Of a stretch of DNA of 64,000 nucleotides, positions 34,276 through 46,641 are shown piece by piece. The DNA comes from Elephas maximus indicus (lineage: Eukaryota; Chordata; Mammalia; Proboscidea; Elephantidae). Where the stretch lies: assembly GCF_024166365.1 (NCBI RefSeq), contig NC_064825.1, positions 107,212,480 to 107,276,479 on the forward strand. Reading direction: 5' to 3'. Each line of letters begins with the position of its first letter. Position 1 is the first letter of the stretch. The position numbers were made by a program, and so were the translations under genes. Under the pieces are notes generated by a model. It saw nothing but the letters and a program-made list of their open reading frames with translations, was not told the DNA's origin and ran no database searches.

Positions 34276-35284
34276 TAATTTTCTTCTGAAAAAAATTTTA
34301 ATTATTATTATAGTCCATAGAAACCAATGTGCCAAAAAAACAGAAGCGTCTCTCAAAGTTTTAGCCTGACTCTAACATGTCTATCTCGTTGACAGAGTGA
34401 TGCTAGCACTAAGAAAACCCAGACAGTCATTGAAACTAACGAGAGCATACATAATACATGTAGTTAAATAATTAAATCATCACTCAGTGTACCACGTTTC
34501 TTTGTTTTTTTTTTTTAATATGAAATTATTGAATAGGAAGTCTCCAAAATAATCTTTATTTTTGAAGTTGTATATGGAATTGATCCACAAATGCATTATT
34601 ATAGGGACCACAGTACCACAAACTGAAAGACGAGTGGTGGATTATAGAAATCAAAGAGGCCACCATTATGGCAACATAGCTCATGTATCTATCAAGAGAT
34701 GACATTTAAAAGCGTCAAGGAATCTAGTTTGTGGAGCCATCAAAGGCTTTTAGTGGCATTGGCTAACTCTGAAACTCGTTATACAAAAGTCTGTCCCTCG
34801 TTTGCTACCTTTAAAAGTAGCCACCTTTCTGGTGTCTGGGGGATCTTCTCCAAGGCCATGGTAGAAGAACAGCCCTGCAGAGTTATTAACTCTGGGAATG
34901 GATTCAGAAACTTGTGACTTTCATGTCAGGAACAGAAGGAATCTCTGCTTTTCATGAGACCACACATAAATTTATAAAACTAAACAAACAGACTAATTGA
35001 AAATACAACTATATATACTCACCAATTGATCTTTGATACTCCTTCGTATTCTTCATCCTATAATAGATACATAAGACTCTTTAAGACTCTCTAAAAAAAA
35101 CACATTTCTGTTATATGGCTAGTTACCTACACCTTATTTTCAAAGCTGTCCTTATTAAGAACCAACTCTCTCTCACTCTCTCTGTCTTTCCCTTATTCTC
35201 TATGAGAGTGTAGTTTTAGACGTGAGTAGATACAAATAGTGATGAATTTAACGTGTCTGTATTTTATAGTACTTATTTATTTTG
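34276..35284. other. Upstream region of OR5J2-like copy b, no feature recognised
   Basis: AT-rich DNA inside the probable 5' intron of copy b. The stretch just before the SINE (33,985-34,060) resembles 43,645-43,715 of the right arm, showing that copies b and c share upstream sequence. A CT-rich patch lies at 35,165-35,200. Confidence 0.5.
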
Positions 35285-35490
35285 GAGTCCTTGGGAGGTA
35301 CAAACAGAGAACGCACTGGATTGCTAACTTAAAGATTGGAGGCTCAAGTACACCAGAGGTGTCTAGAAGAAAAGCCTGAAAATCTATTTCTGAAAAATGG
35401 GCAATTGAAAACCCTATGGAGTACAGTTCTCTTCTGACACACATGGGGTTGCCATGAGTCAGGGTCAACTGGACTATAACTGTTTTTTTA
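35285..35490 (+). mobile_element. AfroSINE, diverged
   Basis: Head at GGAGTCCTTGGGAGGTACAA, core GCCATGAGTCAGGGTCAACT, T-rich tail. Old copy. Confidence 0.75.
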
Positions 35491-36500
35491 AATTTATTTT
35501 AATTAAAACATTTTAATTGATACAACAGGAAGGAGGCATGAATCCTTTAGACAGGTAGCAAATCATACCCCACCCAATAACTGGCTTTATTTTGTTGTAC
35601 AAGTTATTTCACTTTTTAGATTCTGGATATAATTATATTTACTTCTCTAACATTGCTGAGGAGGATTGAAGGAGGCAATTCTAACAAATATTTACTGTTT
35701 CACTGAGGTCAAATTAAGCACTTTATTATTTAGATTGTTACATAGTTATATGAATTCTAGCTACCTAGTTACCTAGATAGAACTGCTCTATACATTTAGG
35801 GTGTGAAATCTTTGGCTTCAGGGTGATTGATATAAAAGTTTGAAAATATTGTGTAATCATGCTGTTTTGTATTTTGGAGCATTCCCACAATGATTAAGTA
35901 CTGTTTATGTAACTATTTTTATTTTTAGTAATTAAATGGACATTCCAAATAATTGTTTACTTATTAGCCTTGTTAAGTAAAAGATAAATAAAATACATAT
36001 CTGTGTTTTTTCATGATTACCCACAGGTTGGTTGGTTGGTTTGTTTTTAGAGACTATCAACAAATTTGACAATTTGGAAGAGTAAGGTCAACAAACAACT
36101 ATAAGCCTGAATATTGAAGAACTGCACTTTTATAGATTGAATTTCCATCTGTTCTTTCTTCTGCCACCCTACTGAATATTTTTATCAATGAAAGAGTAAG
36201 ACTTATACATATGAGTTTAATTTCAAACTATAATTTAGGAAATAAAATTATTAAAAAAGTTAGAAATGGACTTATAGTAATTACCCAATTATAACACTAT
36301 ATAACTTTGATAGGAGAAGTTGGTGGCAATGATGTAAAAGGTATTAAATAAGAAGATAAGGTGTTGGCTTACATGCTCTTTGATTCCAAAGTCTGATAGA
36401 ATGCTACATAGTTGAAATTTTCAGTTATCTGAAGAATAATTGCTAAATATAAGAATATTCAAAGAATTAGGAAGGCAATCAAATAAATAAATTTAACTTA
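35491..36500. other. AT-rich intronic/intergenic DNA, no feature recognised
   Basis: No coding frame or repeat family recognised. It ends at the candidate splice donor of the upstream exon. Confidence 0.5.
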
Positions 36501-36501
36501 C

Positions 36502-36555
36502 CAAAGATGGAAGAAAGTTTTGGAAACAACTTATTGAGAATGTTCATGTCTATTA
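36502..36555 (-). other. Candidate 5' untranslated exon of OR5J2-like copy b
   Basis: On the minus strand CATCTTTG/GTAAGTTAAA at 36,502 matches the donor upstream of copies a and c, and the exon side shares the GAAACNNACATGAA-like block (TAATAGACATGAAC near 36,545). The implied intron to the coding exon is about 2.6 kb. The 5' end is not determinable. Confidence 0.42.
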
Positions 36556-37639
36556 CCATGGTTTCTTCAAATTTATTCAGAAAGGGGAAGTATTTTTTTT
36601 TATTTTTTTGAAAATACAAATATTCAAATTTTAAGAGTAGAAAGCTGAAGATTATTTTAGACAAGTAAAGTTTAGGCTTCATTACAAAATGTACAACCTA
36701 ATTGCAGCAGTGGTTTTACATCTGTAATTATTTCCCCACAGAGGGCAAATTTGAAAAAAGGGACAGACAGGTATATATATATAACTTTTGTTCTAATGAG
36801 GCCAGAGTCCTGCTCATCAGTTCAGACACTGATTAAACTAATACAACCACAAAAACAAAAATTACCCTTTGGACTGTGCTCTGATTTCTCCAGGGACTTT
36901 CTCAAGTATCTCCATGGATCTGGTTTCCTCTAAGGTAGGTAATACACAAAATATTACAAAAAGTGGAGGGAATCATGGAGCCAAGGGTGAGAAAATATTA
37001 GAAACATTGGTTGTAAAAAATTTGTCTGAAAGAAATAGCGTTTCATTAACATGTAATGTGGTCTGGGACTACCCTTGGTAAGGCAGAAATACATAAATGG
37101 GATCAGGCTTGATCGTAGCTATTTTCTTCTAATAACTTCTTATAAAGCAACACCCCACCACTCCTACACACACTTGTGTTGATAGATAGCCTAAAGGTGC
37201 ACTCTATAAATGGCAAAATGGCCACATGACACTGTTATCAGATATCATATTTAGCTTCAATATTATCATTCTTTTAAGAAGTATTGCTTAAGGGACAAAT
37301 ACAAAGTAGACATTGTGTTGGACACCATGAAGATAATGGTTATGAAAAATAAATAAACATACATAGTTGGACTTCCACTTCTAACAAAATGGGAGACTAG
37401 ATTTAACTAAACTCTCCTCAAAAATTTAAATAAATAGATGATAGATAATCAGACTGACAGATGGATAGATAGATAAATGGGGATACTTGAAATACTGCCT
37501 GTAAGTGTAAAACACTGTAAGATTTATAGATTAACTTATTAAAAACAAAAACTAATTGTCTTTGAACTCAAAATGAAGAAAAAGCAAAAACCTGAGGTAA
37601 ACACTGAGAGTGGTACCATGATTCTCCTAGAAATTTTGT
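36556..37639. other. Upstream flank of OR5J2-like copy b
   Basis: Partial similarity to 45,130-45,330 of the right arm (GAGGGCAAATTTG at about 36,741 versus GAGGACAAATTTG). A GATA-like imperfect repeat is at 37,435-37,480. No gene recognised. Confidence 0.45.
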
Positions 37640-38490
37640 TAAACTTCATGATTGAGCACACGGAGTTCAATATATGCAAAAAGATGCATATCTGGACCAC
37701 AGCAGTCATAGAAGCTTCATAGACACATCCAAGCACTCTGAGGCACTGAGTTACTGAGGCTGAGAGCTGGGGACCACTGTCATGGAGGTCATCTAGGTCA
37801 ACTGACATAACATAGTTCGTGAAGAGAATGTTCTATATCCAACTTTGGTGAGTAGCGTCTGAGGTATCGAAAGCCTGTGAGCAGCCATCTAAGATACGTA
37901 ATGGAGGTCCAGAGGACTAATGGACCACATGAGCCCCAGCCTCCACCAGCCCGAGCCTAGAAGATCCACATGGTGCCTGGTGTCTGGCTACTACCAAGGA
38001 AGGGCTCTGACAGAGATCACAATAGAAGGTCCCTGACAGAGCAGGAGAAAAATGGAGAGCAAAATTCAAATTCATACACATACACAAAAACAAACAAAAA
38101 ACAGACGTACTGGTCTGACAGTGACTGGAGGAACACCTGAGACTATGCCTCCCAGCACCCTTTTCACTCAGAACTGAAAATACTGCTCTATGTAGCTCAC
38201 CTTTCAGCCAAAGATTAGACAGGTCTATAAAACAAACGATTAGACACCTGGGAAACATGCTTCTTCGTTCAGTCATATATAAAAGCCAAAAAGGGCAACA
38301 CCTTCCCAAAAGCAAAGACAAGAAAGCAGGAAGGGAGAGGGAAAACACATGGATAGAAACTAGGAACCCAGGATGGGGAAGGGGAGAGTGTTGACACATC
38401 ACAGGAATTGCAACCAATGTCAGAATTGCTGAGTGAGGAACTCATTTTCTCTAAAAACTTTCACCTAAAGCACAATTTAAAAAAAAAGAA
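37640..38490 (+). mobile_element. L1 3'UTR fragment
   Basis: Contains GCTTCATAGACACATCCAAG, GAGCAGCCATCTAAGATACG and the usual L1 3' end CACCTAAAGCACAATT with an A-rich tail at 38,478-38,490. Same family as the L1 3'UTR at 31.7-32.6 kb. No coding part. Confidence 0.88.
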
Positions 38491-38909
38491 AAAGATGTTA
38501 AGACTTTGGCACCACAAAAAAATAAGAAAGCTCATTGTAACCCACATATAAGTGTGTTACCTCTGAAAAAATGACATTCTCTTTGCAAATGCTAGCTAAA
38601 TAAAACTGCTTATAAGCAAAACTTTTCAGTAAGCTTACCGAGCATAACATGGCGCCCTGTTAGGGCAAAGAGCCGCCTCTGAGAACCTGTAACCACAGAC
38701 TTGGCCTCAGGTAAGTGAAAATGTGGGTATTGCTGACCACACAACTAAGGCAACTTCAACCTGAGAAATCAGCTTAAATGTGTTCAGGTTAGTAGCACTG
38801 TGGGAGCTCTCACAGGAGCAAATGGTAATCTTCTATGGAGGGGTACAATCTCAAACAGCCTTCTAGGATTATCAAGAGGGAAAAATAAGCAAACAAAAAA
38901 ATCAATAGC
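38491..38909. other. Spacer DNA, no feature recognised
   Basis: No gene or repeat recognised between the L1 tail and the next SINE. Confidence 0.5.
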
Positions 38910-39106
38910 TACAGTTGCCTTCAGTCAGTTCTCACTCACAGCGATCCCATGTACGTCAGAGGACAACTGTGCTCCATAGGTTACTCGGTGGGTGGTTTTC
39001 AGAAGTGGATCACCAGGCCTTTCTTCTGAGGCACTTCTGAACGGACTTGAATGTACAACTTTCAGGTTAGCAGCAGTGTTTTAACAATTTGAGTTGCCAG
39101 GGACCC
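38910..39106 (-). mobile_element. AfroSINE, diverged
   Basis: Reverse-orientation copy: core CAGTTCTCACTCACAGCGATCC and head TGAGTTGCCAGGGACCC. Confidence 0.78.
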
Positions 39107-39858
39107 TATCACAAAGAAAAGGCTCTGTTAAATGTGAACTCAGTAAGCAATTGCAAAACAAAGGGAAAGCACATCTCCAAAAGCAAGAGTCCAGAAATTA
39201 ATAAACATACTTTAAATGTTTAAAGAAGTAAAGGTTGTCAAAACACTTTTTAAAGAGTAAAAGGAATGACACCTCTTCCAAAAAAACCAGGGTTACAGAA
39301 TGAACGAACTGGCTCTACTCTACGCAATGGTTCTGGAAGAGAACAAACAAATACCTACGAATAAACCTAGCTAGACAGAAAGGAGTTGTGTGTTTGTGTG
39401 GGAAAGAAATGGTAGCCTATTGCTTTGAGACAGATTAGATCATAGTAAGAAACTCTTCTGTGGAAAGGACAATAAATGGTTCATTTGTTTTGTCTCCAAA
39501 ATTGTCCTGGCAGGAACATTATCTCCCAATATCACTGCTTCTGACACCAGTCAAAAAAAAAAAAAAAACAAGGGCAACCCATATTTCCCCTTAGGTCAGT
39601 AGGAAACTGTAGATTGTGACTAAAATAAGAATATATGAGGTAGAGTGGATGACTACTGCATATACCCTCTTTCTGACACTCCTTTCTACCTGCTTGTGAA
39701 CTTAAGGCATAAAAGGCTTTGAAAAGTGAAGCATCCTGGGAAAAGTTAGAGAGGTTCTGTGCTGGCATGATTGCTTCATAAGGGACATAATGGGATGGGG
39801 TGAGAGACTAATGGGAGGTGTGATGACAACTGATACTTTCTCATTTTGAAGAATGTCC
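39107..39858. other. Spacer DNA next to the right-arm inner boundary
   Basis: A 17-base A run lies at 39,553-39,569. No gene recognised. The sequence just inside the arm boundary (39,840-39,858) has no counterpart beyond 19,961 in the left arm, where an RTE fragment begins. Confidence 0.5.
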
Positions 39859-40626
39859 TGCTTTCAATAACTCACCAACATGAGTTATGAGGCTCTGCCC
39901 TTTAGCCGTGGGTAACCATAATTGGCCAAGGGACAGAATTCTCCAGAGGAATATGAGTTTGACGCTAAAAATAACTAGGCACCTAAAGAGACTCACTTCT
40001 TTAACTCCACATCCTGTAAGAGAGGATGGTAGTGCTATTAGAAAGCCTTCCACAGGGTGAGCCAAAATCTAATTATTTAGGTTTAAAGAATAAAAAAGTG
40101 TTGACCTGGATGTTGGTGAGTGAGCTGGCTAACACTGATTTCTGGCTTATAAACTCAATGTCAAATATATTTATGGGCAAAATACAAAATTAAAATATAT
40201 TTGATGGAGACCTACACAGAGTTTAGAAAATGTTTTCCTAATTAATAATCAATTCATTGTTAATTTTCTCCTGGTGTTATTGTTATTTTCATTCTAATTT
40301 CTTATATAGACTAAGCGGGGCAGCATGGAGCTAGGGCCCTGATAATAGTTGTTTACTTATATCTAAAATTTCATTTTCACTGTTATCCCCATTGTTGAGA
40401 ACCTCTTTGATTTTTCTTTTTGGTTGATTTTGTGATCCATTTAATTTTCAATAATTCTTAGAGTAAGGCATATTTTAGTTGCCAAATGGAATTCTTACTC
40501 ACTTTGTAGAACTCTCATTTTCTTAGCTTGTCTTCCCCAGTGATTTGAAATTTTATGGAAAAGGTAGAATTTGTATATAACAGTTGTGAAGACAGAGTTT
40601 AAAAATGTAATTATTTGTACACTTAT

Positions 40627-40650
40627 GTGTGTGTGTATGTGTGTGTGTAA
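40627..40650 (+). repeat. GT microsatellite, right arm
   Basis: (GT)n with one TA interruption, in the mirror position of the CA repeat at 19,062-19,106. Shared, hence pre-duplication. Confidence 0.85.
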
Positions 40651-42330
40651 CCAATGCTCCATCAAGCTACTGTTTGCTTAAATATAGCCAAGGTCATGAG
40701 TATTGTTTTCCCACTGAATCATTGTTTCTATGGAATACAAAAACAAGCACACCTCCAAGTATGAATAAATATTTAATAAGATATATTAGCATATCCTTCG
40801 TGGTAGAGGGAATACTGTTTTTACCCATATGTACATAACATGCATTTATCAGAACATAGATGGAAAAAAATCCTGATCAGTCCATGGAAGAACCAGAAAT
40901 AAAATCAGTTATCTAAAGAGCTGTGACAAGTTGGTTTTCTTTCACTTATAATTAATTTACTCATATTAACCACCATACATATGAATACACATGAAAGTAA
41001 ATGCACACGTATGCATATTTGTCACAGAGTTGAAGTATTACACTTAAATATATTAGTCGAATAACTATAATTAGCATTACAATGATTGTGATGATCATCC
41101 CCTTTGGAAATACATTTGTATGGATTGAGATTCATATCTCACATTAGTAAATGTCTTATTTCTTTAAATCAACTTACATCCATGTCCTGTTCCAACGTGT
41201 ACCTGTAAAGCCAATCAGTTTTACAATAGCTTATTTTGTTAATATGAAAGATAAAAATTACTTTTCCTCTTCTACAGATTGTCATTCTTGCTAGCATATT
41301 GATTGTACATTCATTGTTAACTATGAGCTAGCAAATATAAAATTGTTTAATTATTTCAAAAGTTTTCTGAATAGTTTGAAATCCCTCAGATTGTCTCCAA
41401 GATATCAGTGGTTAAGAGAGGTTTCAAAATACATACAAATGTTTCTGGTATTAGTCATTTTTATTTGAGATATAAATATTATCCACTGCACGTTTGGTAA
41501 CAGAATAGCATTTCTAAAATGGTAGAAAGCTATACAATTAAGAAACCCATCATTACAAAATTGATGCTCTAGGCAGGTGTTAGCACGAAGCATCTGATTT
41601 AAAGATTGCTGGGTAGGCATATATTATTTAATTGTTTGAAAGGAAGTGAATGGGATTTTTAAAAGAAAAGAAGGATTTTGAATTCTACCTACTCCATAAT
41701 TACTTTAGGGGTCATTCCATACATGTATTTAAATTTGTTAAGTAAATTTCTTAGTAAGAGTATATTATTGCAAGCTGAGAATTATATAATACAATGATTT
41801 TCCCACAATAACTCTTTTATTGCTGAGGGCACTGAGGTTTAAGAAGAGGAAAATCTTGTTTCAAATTAAATTCACCTTTTTAGCTAACATGAAGATTTAG
41901 AGAAGTTTGAATTGTGATTTAAGTTTTAAAAATAAAGAAAAATATCAGGCATAAAATTATTTTAATTTTCTCAGTATATAAAAAAGATTTTTTTAGAAAA
42001 AGACCTAACTATATATCTCTAAATCTTAGCATGTGTGTGTATTCAGTTCTTCATGTATCACAAATGATACGCTTAACTCAGTGGATTGATTGGTAGATTC
42101 AAATATTAATGGCCTACATTCTTAGAAGAGCTGAATTTTAAGCTACCATTTTCTAAAACACAGCTATGCAGAAAGTCACTTCCACTTTTCAGGCTTGTGT
42201 TTTGGGTGAACAATTCACATTAAGAAAAAAAAATTGTGTAATAATTAGAAACTCTAGAATTCTTTGAATTCATGTGAACATTCGTAGATGGAGAACTGAC
42301 CTGTAGAATGTTGTAGTATTAACATTGTTC
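40651..42330. other. Right-arm intergenic DNA 3' of OR5J2-like copy c
   Basis: AT-rich; mirror of 17,390-19,060. No gene recognised. Confidence 0.55.
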
Positions 42331-42336
42331 TTGTCG

Positions 42337-42531
42337 CATGACATCCAGTTGATTCTGATTCATAGTGACCCTATAGGACAGAGCAGAACTGTCTCATAGG
42401 GTGTCCTAGGCTGTGATCTTTATGGGAACAGATAAGCAGGTCTTTTCTTCCACCGAGCAGCTGCTGGGTTTGAACCACATACTTTTTGGTTAGCATCCCT
42501 GGCTTAATCATTTTGCCACCAGGGTCCTTGT
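42337..42531 (-). mobile_element. AfroSINE (shared by both arms)
   Basis: Mirror of the SINE at 17,177-17,380, just 3' of the OR gene. Core ATTCTGATTCATAGTGACCC and head TTTTGCCACCAGGGTCC. A run of about 22 A follows at 42,541. Confidence 0.88.
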
Positions 42532-42576
42532 ACTATGCATAAAAAAAAAAAAAAAAAAAAAATTATTGACTTGAAA

Positions 42577-43515
42577 TTAACAGGGGCGGTATTTCATTTC
42601 TATGACTCTTTTCACAGCATCCTTCACCTCCTTGTTTCTCAGACTATAAATCAATGGGTTTAACATGGGAATCACCAGTGTATAGAACACAGAAACTATC
42701 TTCTCTTGTTCTATAGAATACTGGGAGCTTGGCTGAATGTAATTAAAGCTCAAGGTACCATAGAATATGGTCACAGCAGTCAGGTGAGAGGTGCAGGTGG
42801 AGAAGGCTTTCCGTCTGCCTGATGCTGAGCGGATCCTCAGTATAGCAACAAGGATGAACATGTAGAAAACGATCACAATCAAGAAGGTGGTCATGGCAAT
42901 GACTCCAGAGAAGATTAACAGCAGCAACTCATTCACGGAGGTATCAGAACATGACAGCTTTAGCAGTGTGCGAGCATCACAGAAGAAGTGACTGACAACA
43001 TTTGATCCACAGAAAGACAGTCTCCCCAAACTTGTTGTATGTATCAATGAGTTAATCATCCCACCAGTGCAAGACCCAACGACCAACCCTACACACTTTC
43101 TCTTAGACATGGCTGTTGTATAAAGCAAAGGATTCGCAATGGCCACATGATGGTCACAGGCCATCACTGAAAGTAAGAATCCTTCTGAGGTAACGAACGC
43201 CCCAAAAAACAAATGCTGCACTATACAGGTGGAGACCGAAATGGTTTCCCTCACAACCAAGAAGTTGATCAGCATTTTAGGTGCAATAACTGATGAATTA
43301 CAGGCATCTACAAATGAAAGGCAGCTGAGGAAAAAATACATGGGTGTGTGGAGCTTGGGAGTGACGTGGATTAAGAAGATCATGCCCAGATTCCCCACCA
43401 AGGTAATGGCATAGATCTCCAGGAACAACCCCCAAAGCACAATTTTCAATACAGCCTGATCCGTCAGTCCTAAAATAATAAACTCAGTAACAACTGTCAA
43501 ATTCTTTTCAGCCAC
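42577..43515 (-). pseudogene. OR5J2: Olfactory receptor OR5J2-like copy c (right arm), start codon lost
   Basis: The frame of 312 residues is unbroken and about 89% identical to copy a by hand count (about 34 differences), but the initiator is GTG (GTGGCTGAAAAG) where copy a has ATG. An in-frame TAA lies two codons upstream, so no upstream ATG can replace it within this exon. Other losses: MAYDRY has become MACDHH (residues 118-123), the TM5 SY pair is FY (Ser217 to Phe), and a Glu sits in TM1 at residue 33. Cys97 and the EL2 cysteines remain, as do KAFSTCTSH and PMLNPLIY. It is best read as a young pseudogene. A rescue by an upstream coding exon or non-ATG start is possible but unlikely. Confidence 0.88.
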
Positions 43516-43902
43516 TCGTTAATTCTTTTTTCCTGAAATCTAGTGTGAAAAAGGAAAGTGTATTATTATGGATACAGGCATATTTGGCATGTATTAACAT
43601 CAGCTGGAAGCATTCCTATAGCTGTGTCTTGGATAAATATGATTTTTTTCCCAAACCTAAATTTCCTCATTTATAATATTAGGAGCATGACTAGATTGTC
43701 TCAAAATTTTTACATTGTTAGTTATGCTTCTGTCTTACGAGCAAATATGTGTAAAAGCATTTTGAATTTCAAAAAATTTTAATGTGTTACTAAAGCGTCT
43801 GACTCAATAGAAAGATGGTATTGGCATGAAGAACACTGGTGGCAACTGAAAAGTAACCATAAAGTTAATTAAATTCTATTTTCAACTCTCAATTGGGATA
43901 TA

Positions 43903-44060
43903 ACCCATTGCGTTTGAGAAGACTGTGACTCGTAGTGACCATTTAGGACAGAGTAGAACTGCCCCACAGGATTTCCAAGAAGCTGCTGGTGGGTTTGAAC
44001 TGCCAACCCTTTGGTTAGCAGCTGCACCTCTTAACCACTACGCCACCAGGGCTTTCTACA
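43903..44060 (-). mobile_element. AfroSINE
   Basis: Reverse-orientation SINE flanked by AATTGGGATATA (43,891-43,902 and 44,061-44,072), a clear target duplication. It lies in the block deleted from the left arm. Confidence 0.9.
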
Positions 44061-44462
44061 AATTGGGATATAGACTGAGTAAATGAAAAGATCTAAAATC
44101 ATATGTACTATTGATCTGGGTTTTGGGTTATTGATTATGCAGTGAATTTACAGACACACTATTACATAGCCAGAGAACTAGCCTAGATTATGAGGTACAG
44201 GGCCTAATTTCCACATATGATCCTATGATGTTCATAAAAGTGCCCAAATCTCTGTCTTCTCCCAATTCTTCCTCAGGAGCATCTGTGATGGAGACACTTA
44301 GTGGAATCATCCAGCTCTGACACTCACAGAACAAAAAGCTGCACCTGGCCTATGTGGAATTCAGTTCTTTGAACTATTATTTCAGGTACACAGTAGCCAT
44401 ATGGACACAAGTTAGCAACTGTACCACCCATATGTAACTAGTGACCACTATACTAGATTTTG

Positions 44463-44652
44463 GGAAACTCTGCTAGCGTAGTGGTTCAGTGCCACGGCTG
44501 CTAACCAAGAGATCGGCAGTTCGAATCTGTCAGGCGCTCCTTGGAAACTCTGTGGGGCAGTTCTGCTCTGTCCTATAGGGTCGCTATAGGGTCGTTATGA
44601 GTCGGAATCGACTCCACGGCACTGGGTTTCGTTTTGGTTTTGGTATATTGAA
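44463..44652 (+). mobile_element. AfroSINE with internal 14-base tandem duplication
   Basis: Young-looking copy with B-box-like AGTTCGAATCT. The segment CTATAGGGTCG is repeated (44,573-44,598) before TTATGAGTCGGAATCGACT. It lies in the block absent from the left arm. Confidence 0.92.
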
Positions 44653-45072
44653 TGTTACAGGTTCTAGCATGACTCCATCACTGCAAAAATTTCCATTGGC
44701 TAGAGCGCTCTTCTGACTCTCTGCCTCATCTTTTTAAAGAATCCATGGAGTGACATTTCTCAAGACAAGTGGATCTATTGTGAAGCTTTTATTGTGAGGA
44801 TAATTAAGGGAATAGCATTTCTGAATGGAATTTAGAAGTTTAATTGCATTCATTGTCCTGGGGTTGCACATCTGAGGTGCTGTTACAAAGGTAATCGAGT
44901 GGTAGAAGGCTGAGTTGCATTAAATAACCTCTATATCAAAAAAAAAAAAAAAATTTTATATCCTTTACCCTCACCTGACTATCTGATTTAATATGTAAAT
45001 TTTGTTACTAATCTGCTAAATATGAGGATATTTAAATAAAAAGTGAAACATTTTAACAAAATAAATAACTTA
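44653..45072. other. 5' intron region of OR5J2-like copy c
   Basis: From about 44,730 on it matches 15,795-16,101 of the left arm. No further feature. Confidence 0.55.
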
Positions 45073-45073
45073 C

Positions 45074-45125
45074 CAAAAGGTTTAAAGTTTCAGCTTTAGA
45101 AACTTCATGTCTGTTTCCATGTTTT
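45074..45125 (-). other. Candidate 5' untranslated exon of OR5J2-like copy c
   Basis: Minus-strand CCTTTTG/GTAAGTTATT with upstream GGAAACAGACATGAAG, nearly identical to the left-arm candidate exon ending at 15,790. The implied intron is about 1.5 kb against about 0.4 kb beside copy a. Confidence 0.5.
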
Positions 45126-46160
45126 TTGTCTCTTTTTCTCTTTTACTGAAAAAAAAATTCAGATTCAGATTAGCTGAAAGGATCATTAAATATTTACATA
45201 GTAAGAAGCTAAACAGAATTCCAGGTAAAATAATTGAAAGTAAATCTTAGTTGTTAATACGTAACTAACCGAACAGAAAATAACAAAAATTTAGCACGTT
45301 TAATTATGCCCTCTAAGAGGACAAATTTGGATAGAAGGGAGAGTACTATATACTTTCTACAGCAGCCTCTAGTGAGCAATCACTGAGCAACCGCTACACA
45401 GGGACAAATGAAACCTTCGGAAACACTGTTGCTTAAGGGATCTCACATTTGCCCATGGACGAGGTAGCTCCCTCCCTGAAGTGTACAATTAAAGAAAATG
45501 TTTTAAAAAGTTGAGGAAAACATCAAGCAGTAGGTGGGAGAATTCCTATATTCAGTAAAATATAGCAAAAACAATAATCAGAAACAATTTGTGTCAATAA
45601 ACCTGTGAATTGTTTAAATAAGACATGGTTAGATATATTACTATGCTTTTGCTAAACCTTGACCTTATGCAGATTTGCCACATAAGGAATCATGACAAGT
45701 GTTACTATTTTTAAAAACTTCTTTAGAAGCAACAACACACACACACAGAGCGTGGAAATGATTTTCTGTGAGTTGAGTAACTCTATTTTCATTTTAATGT
45801 GCAGTGTGGGTTTTGAAAGAATCCTGCTAGAAATCTATTTTAAATTCAATATTTATATTCATTAAATTATTATGGAGGGATGATAAACTCTTGGCATTTT
45901 ATTACACATTAAAGATGAAGAAGTTACAAAACATCACTGGGGATTTATTTTTAGAAAGATTGAAGAAAAAATGACTTCCCAGAACACATATTTGACAATA
46001 TCTAAAAATGGTGTTTTAAAATTATGGAGCATCTTTCAAGTTGATAGGTGAACCACAGCAGATAAAGGAAGACCCTCCTGGAAGAAAAGAAATGAGAAAG
46101 ATGTAAAAATGAACTAATATATGCATTGCCTGAAGGCTTTTTTCAATCTCTGTAACTGGC
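45126..46160. other. Right-arm intergenic DNA upstream of copy c
   Basis: Mirror of 14,641-15,740. The conserved block near 45,335-45,400 may belong to the promoter region. A short CA run is at 45,730-45,745. Confidence 0.5.
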
Positions 46161-46164
46161 ATTT

Positions 46165-46640
46165 TAGATTTTAATAACTCTGCTTCTGATTAGGAGAAAA
46201 TTTTCAGGAAACACATATCTGATGAGGGCCTAATATCCAAAGTATATATATATGAAGAAAAAAAATTCTCCAACTTAACACTAAAAAGAAAAACAATAAA
46301 AAATTGGGCAAAGGATTAGAACAATTCATTAAAAAGGATATCAAATAGCCAACAAACAAAGATAAGACGCTCCACTTCATTAACCATTAAAACCATTGTC
46401 ATGGAGTCGACTCTGAATCACAGCAACACCGTACAACAGAACAGAACTGCCCCATAGTGTTTCCAAGGCTGAAATCTTAATGGAAAAAGACCGCTACATC
46501 TTCTGCGGAGCTGCTGGTGGGTTAAAAACACCGACCTTTTTTTTTTTTTTTTTTAATGTTAGCACCCTAGCACTTTAACTATAGAGGAACCAGGGCTCCT
46601 TTCCTTAGAGAGATGCAAATCAAAACTACAATGAGAACGT
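46165..46640 (+). mobile_element. Old L1 ORF2 C-terminal part, right-arm copy
   Basis: Plus-strand counterpart of the L1 at 14,441-14,640 and about 14,030-14,057 in the left arm, including GAGATGCAAATCAAAACTAC at 46,611-46,630. It is broken by a shared AfroSINE and then by RTE insertion at about 46,640. It resumes at 51,359. Confidence 0.82.
46391..46600 (-). mobile_element. AfroSINE (shared by both arms)
   Basis: Mirror of the SINE at 14,243-14,440. It carries an 18-base T run near 46,538. Pre-duplication. Confidence 0.85.
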
Positions 46641-46641
46641 C

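Larger units (their letters stand above)
43640..44730. other. Upstream block of copy c that is missing beside copy a
   Basis: About 1.1 kb present in the right arm between sequences that are adjacent in the left arm at 16,101. Its first part (43,645-43,715) resembles 33,985-34,060 upstream of copy b, so it is ancestral and was deleted next to copy a. It contains two AfroSINEs. Confidence 0.75.

Noticed and set aside
40629-40838. Frame shared with 18,840-19,115 (minus), starting in a GT/CA repeat
   Set aside because: Starts inside a microsatellite and is conserved only because both lie in the duplicated arms.
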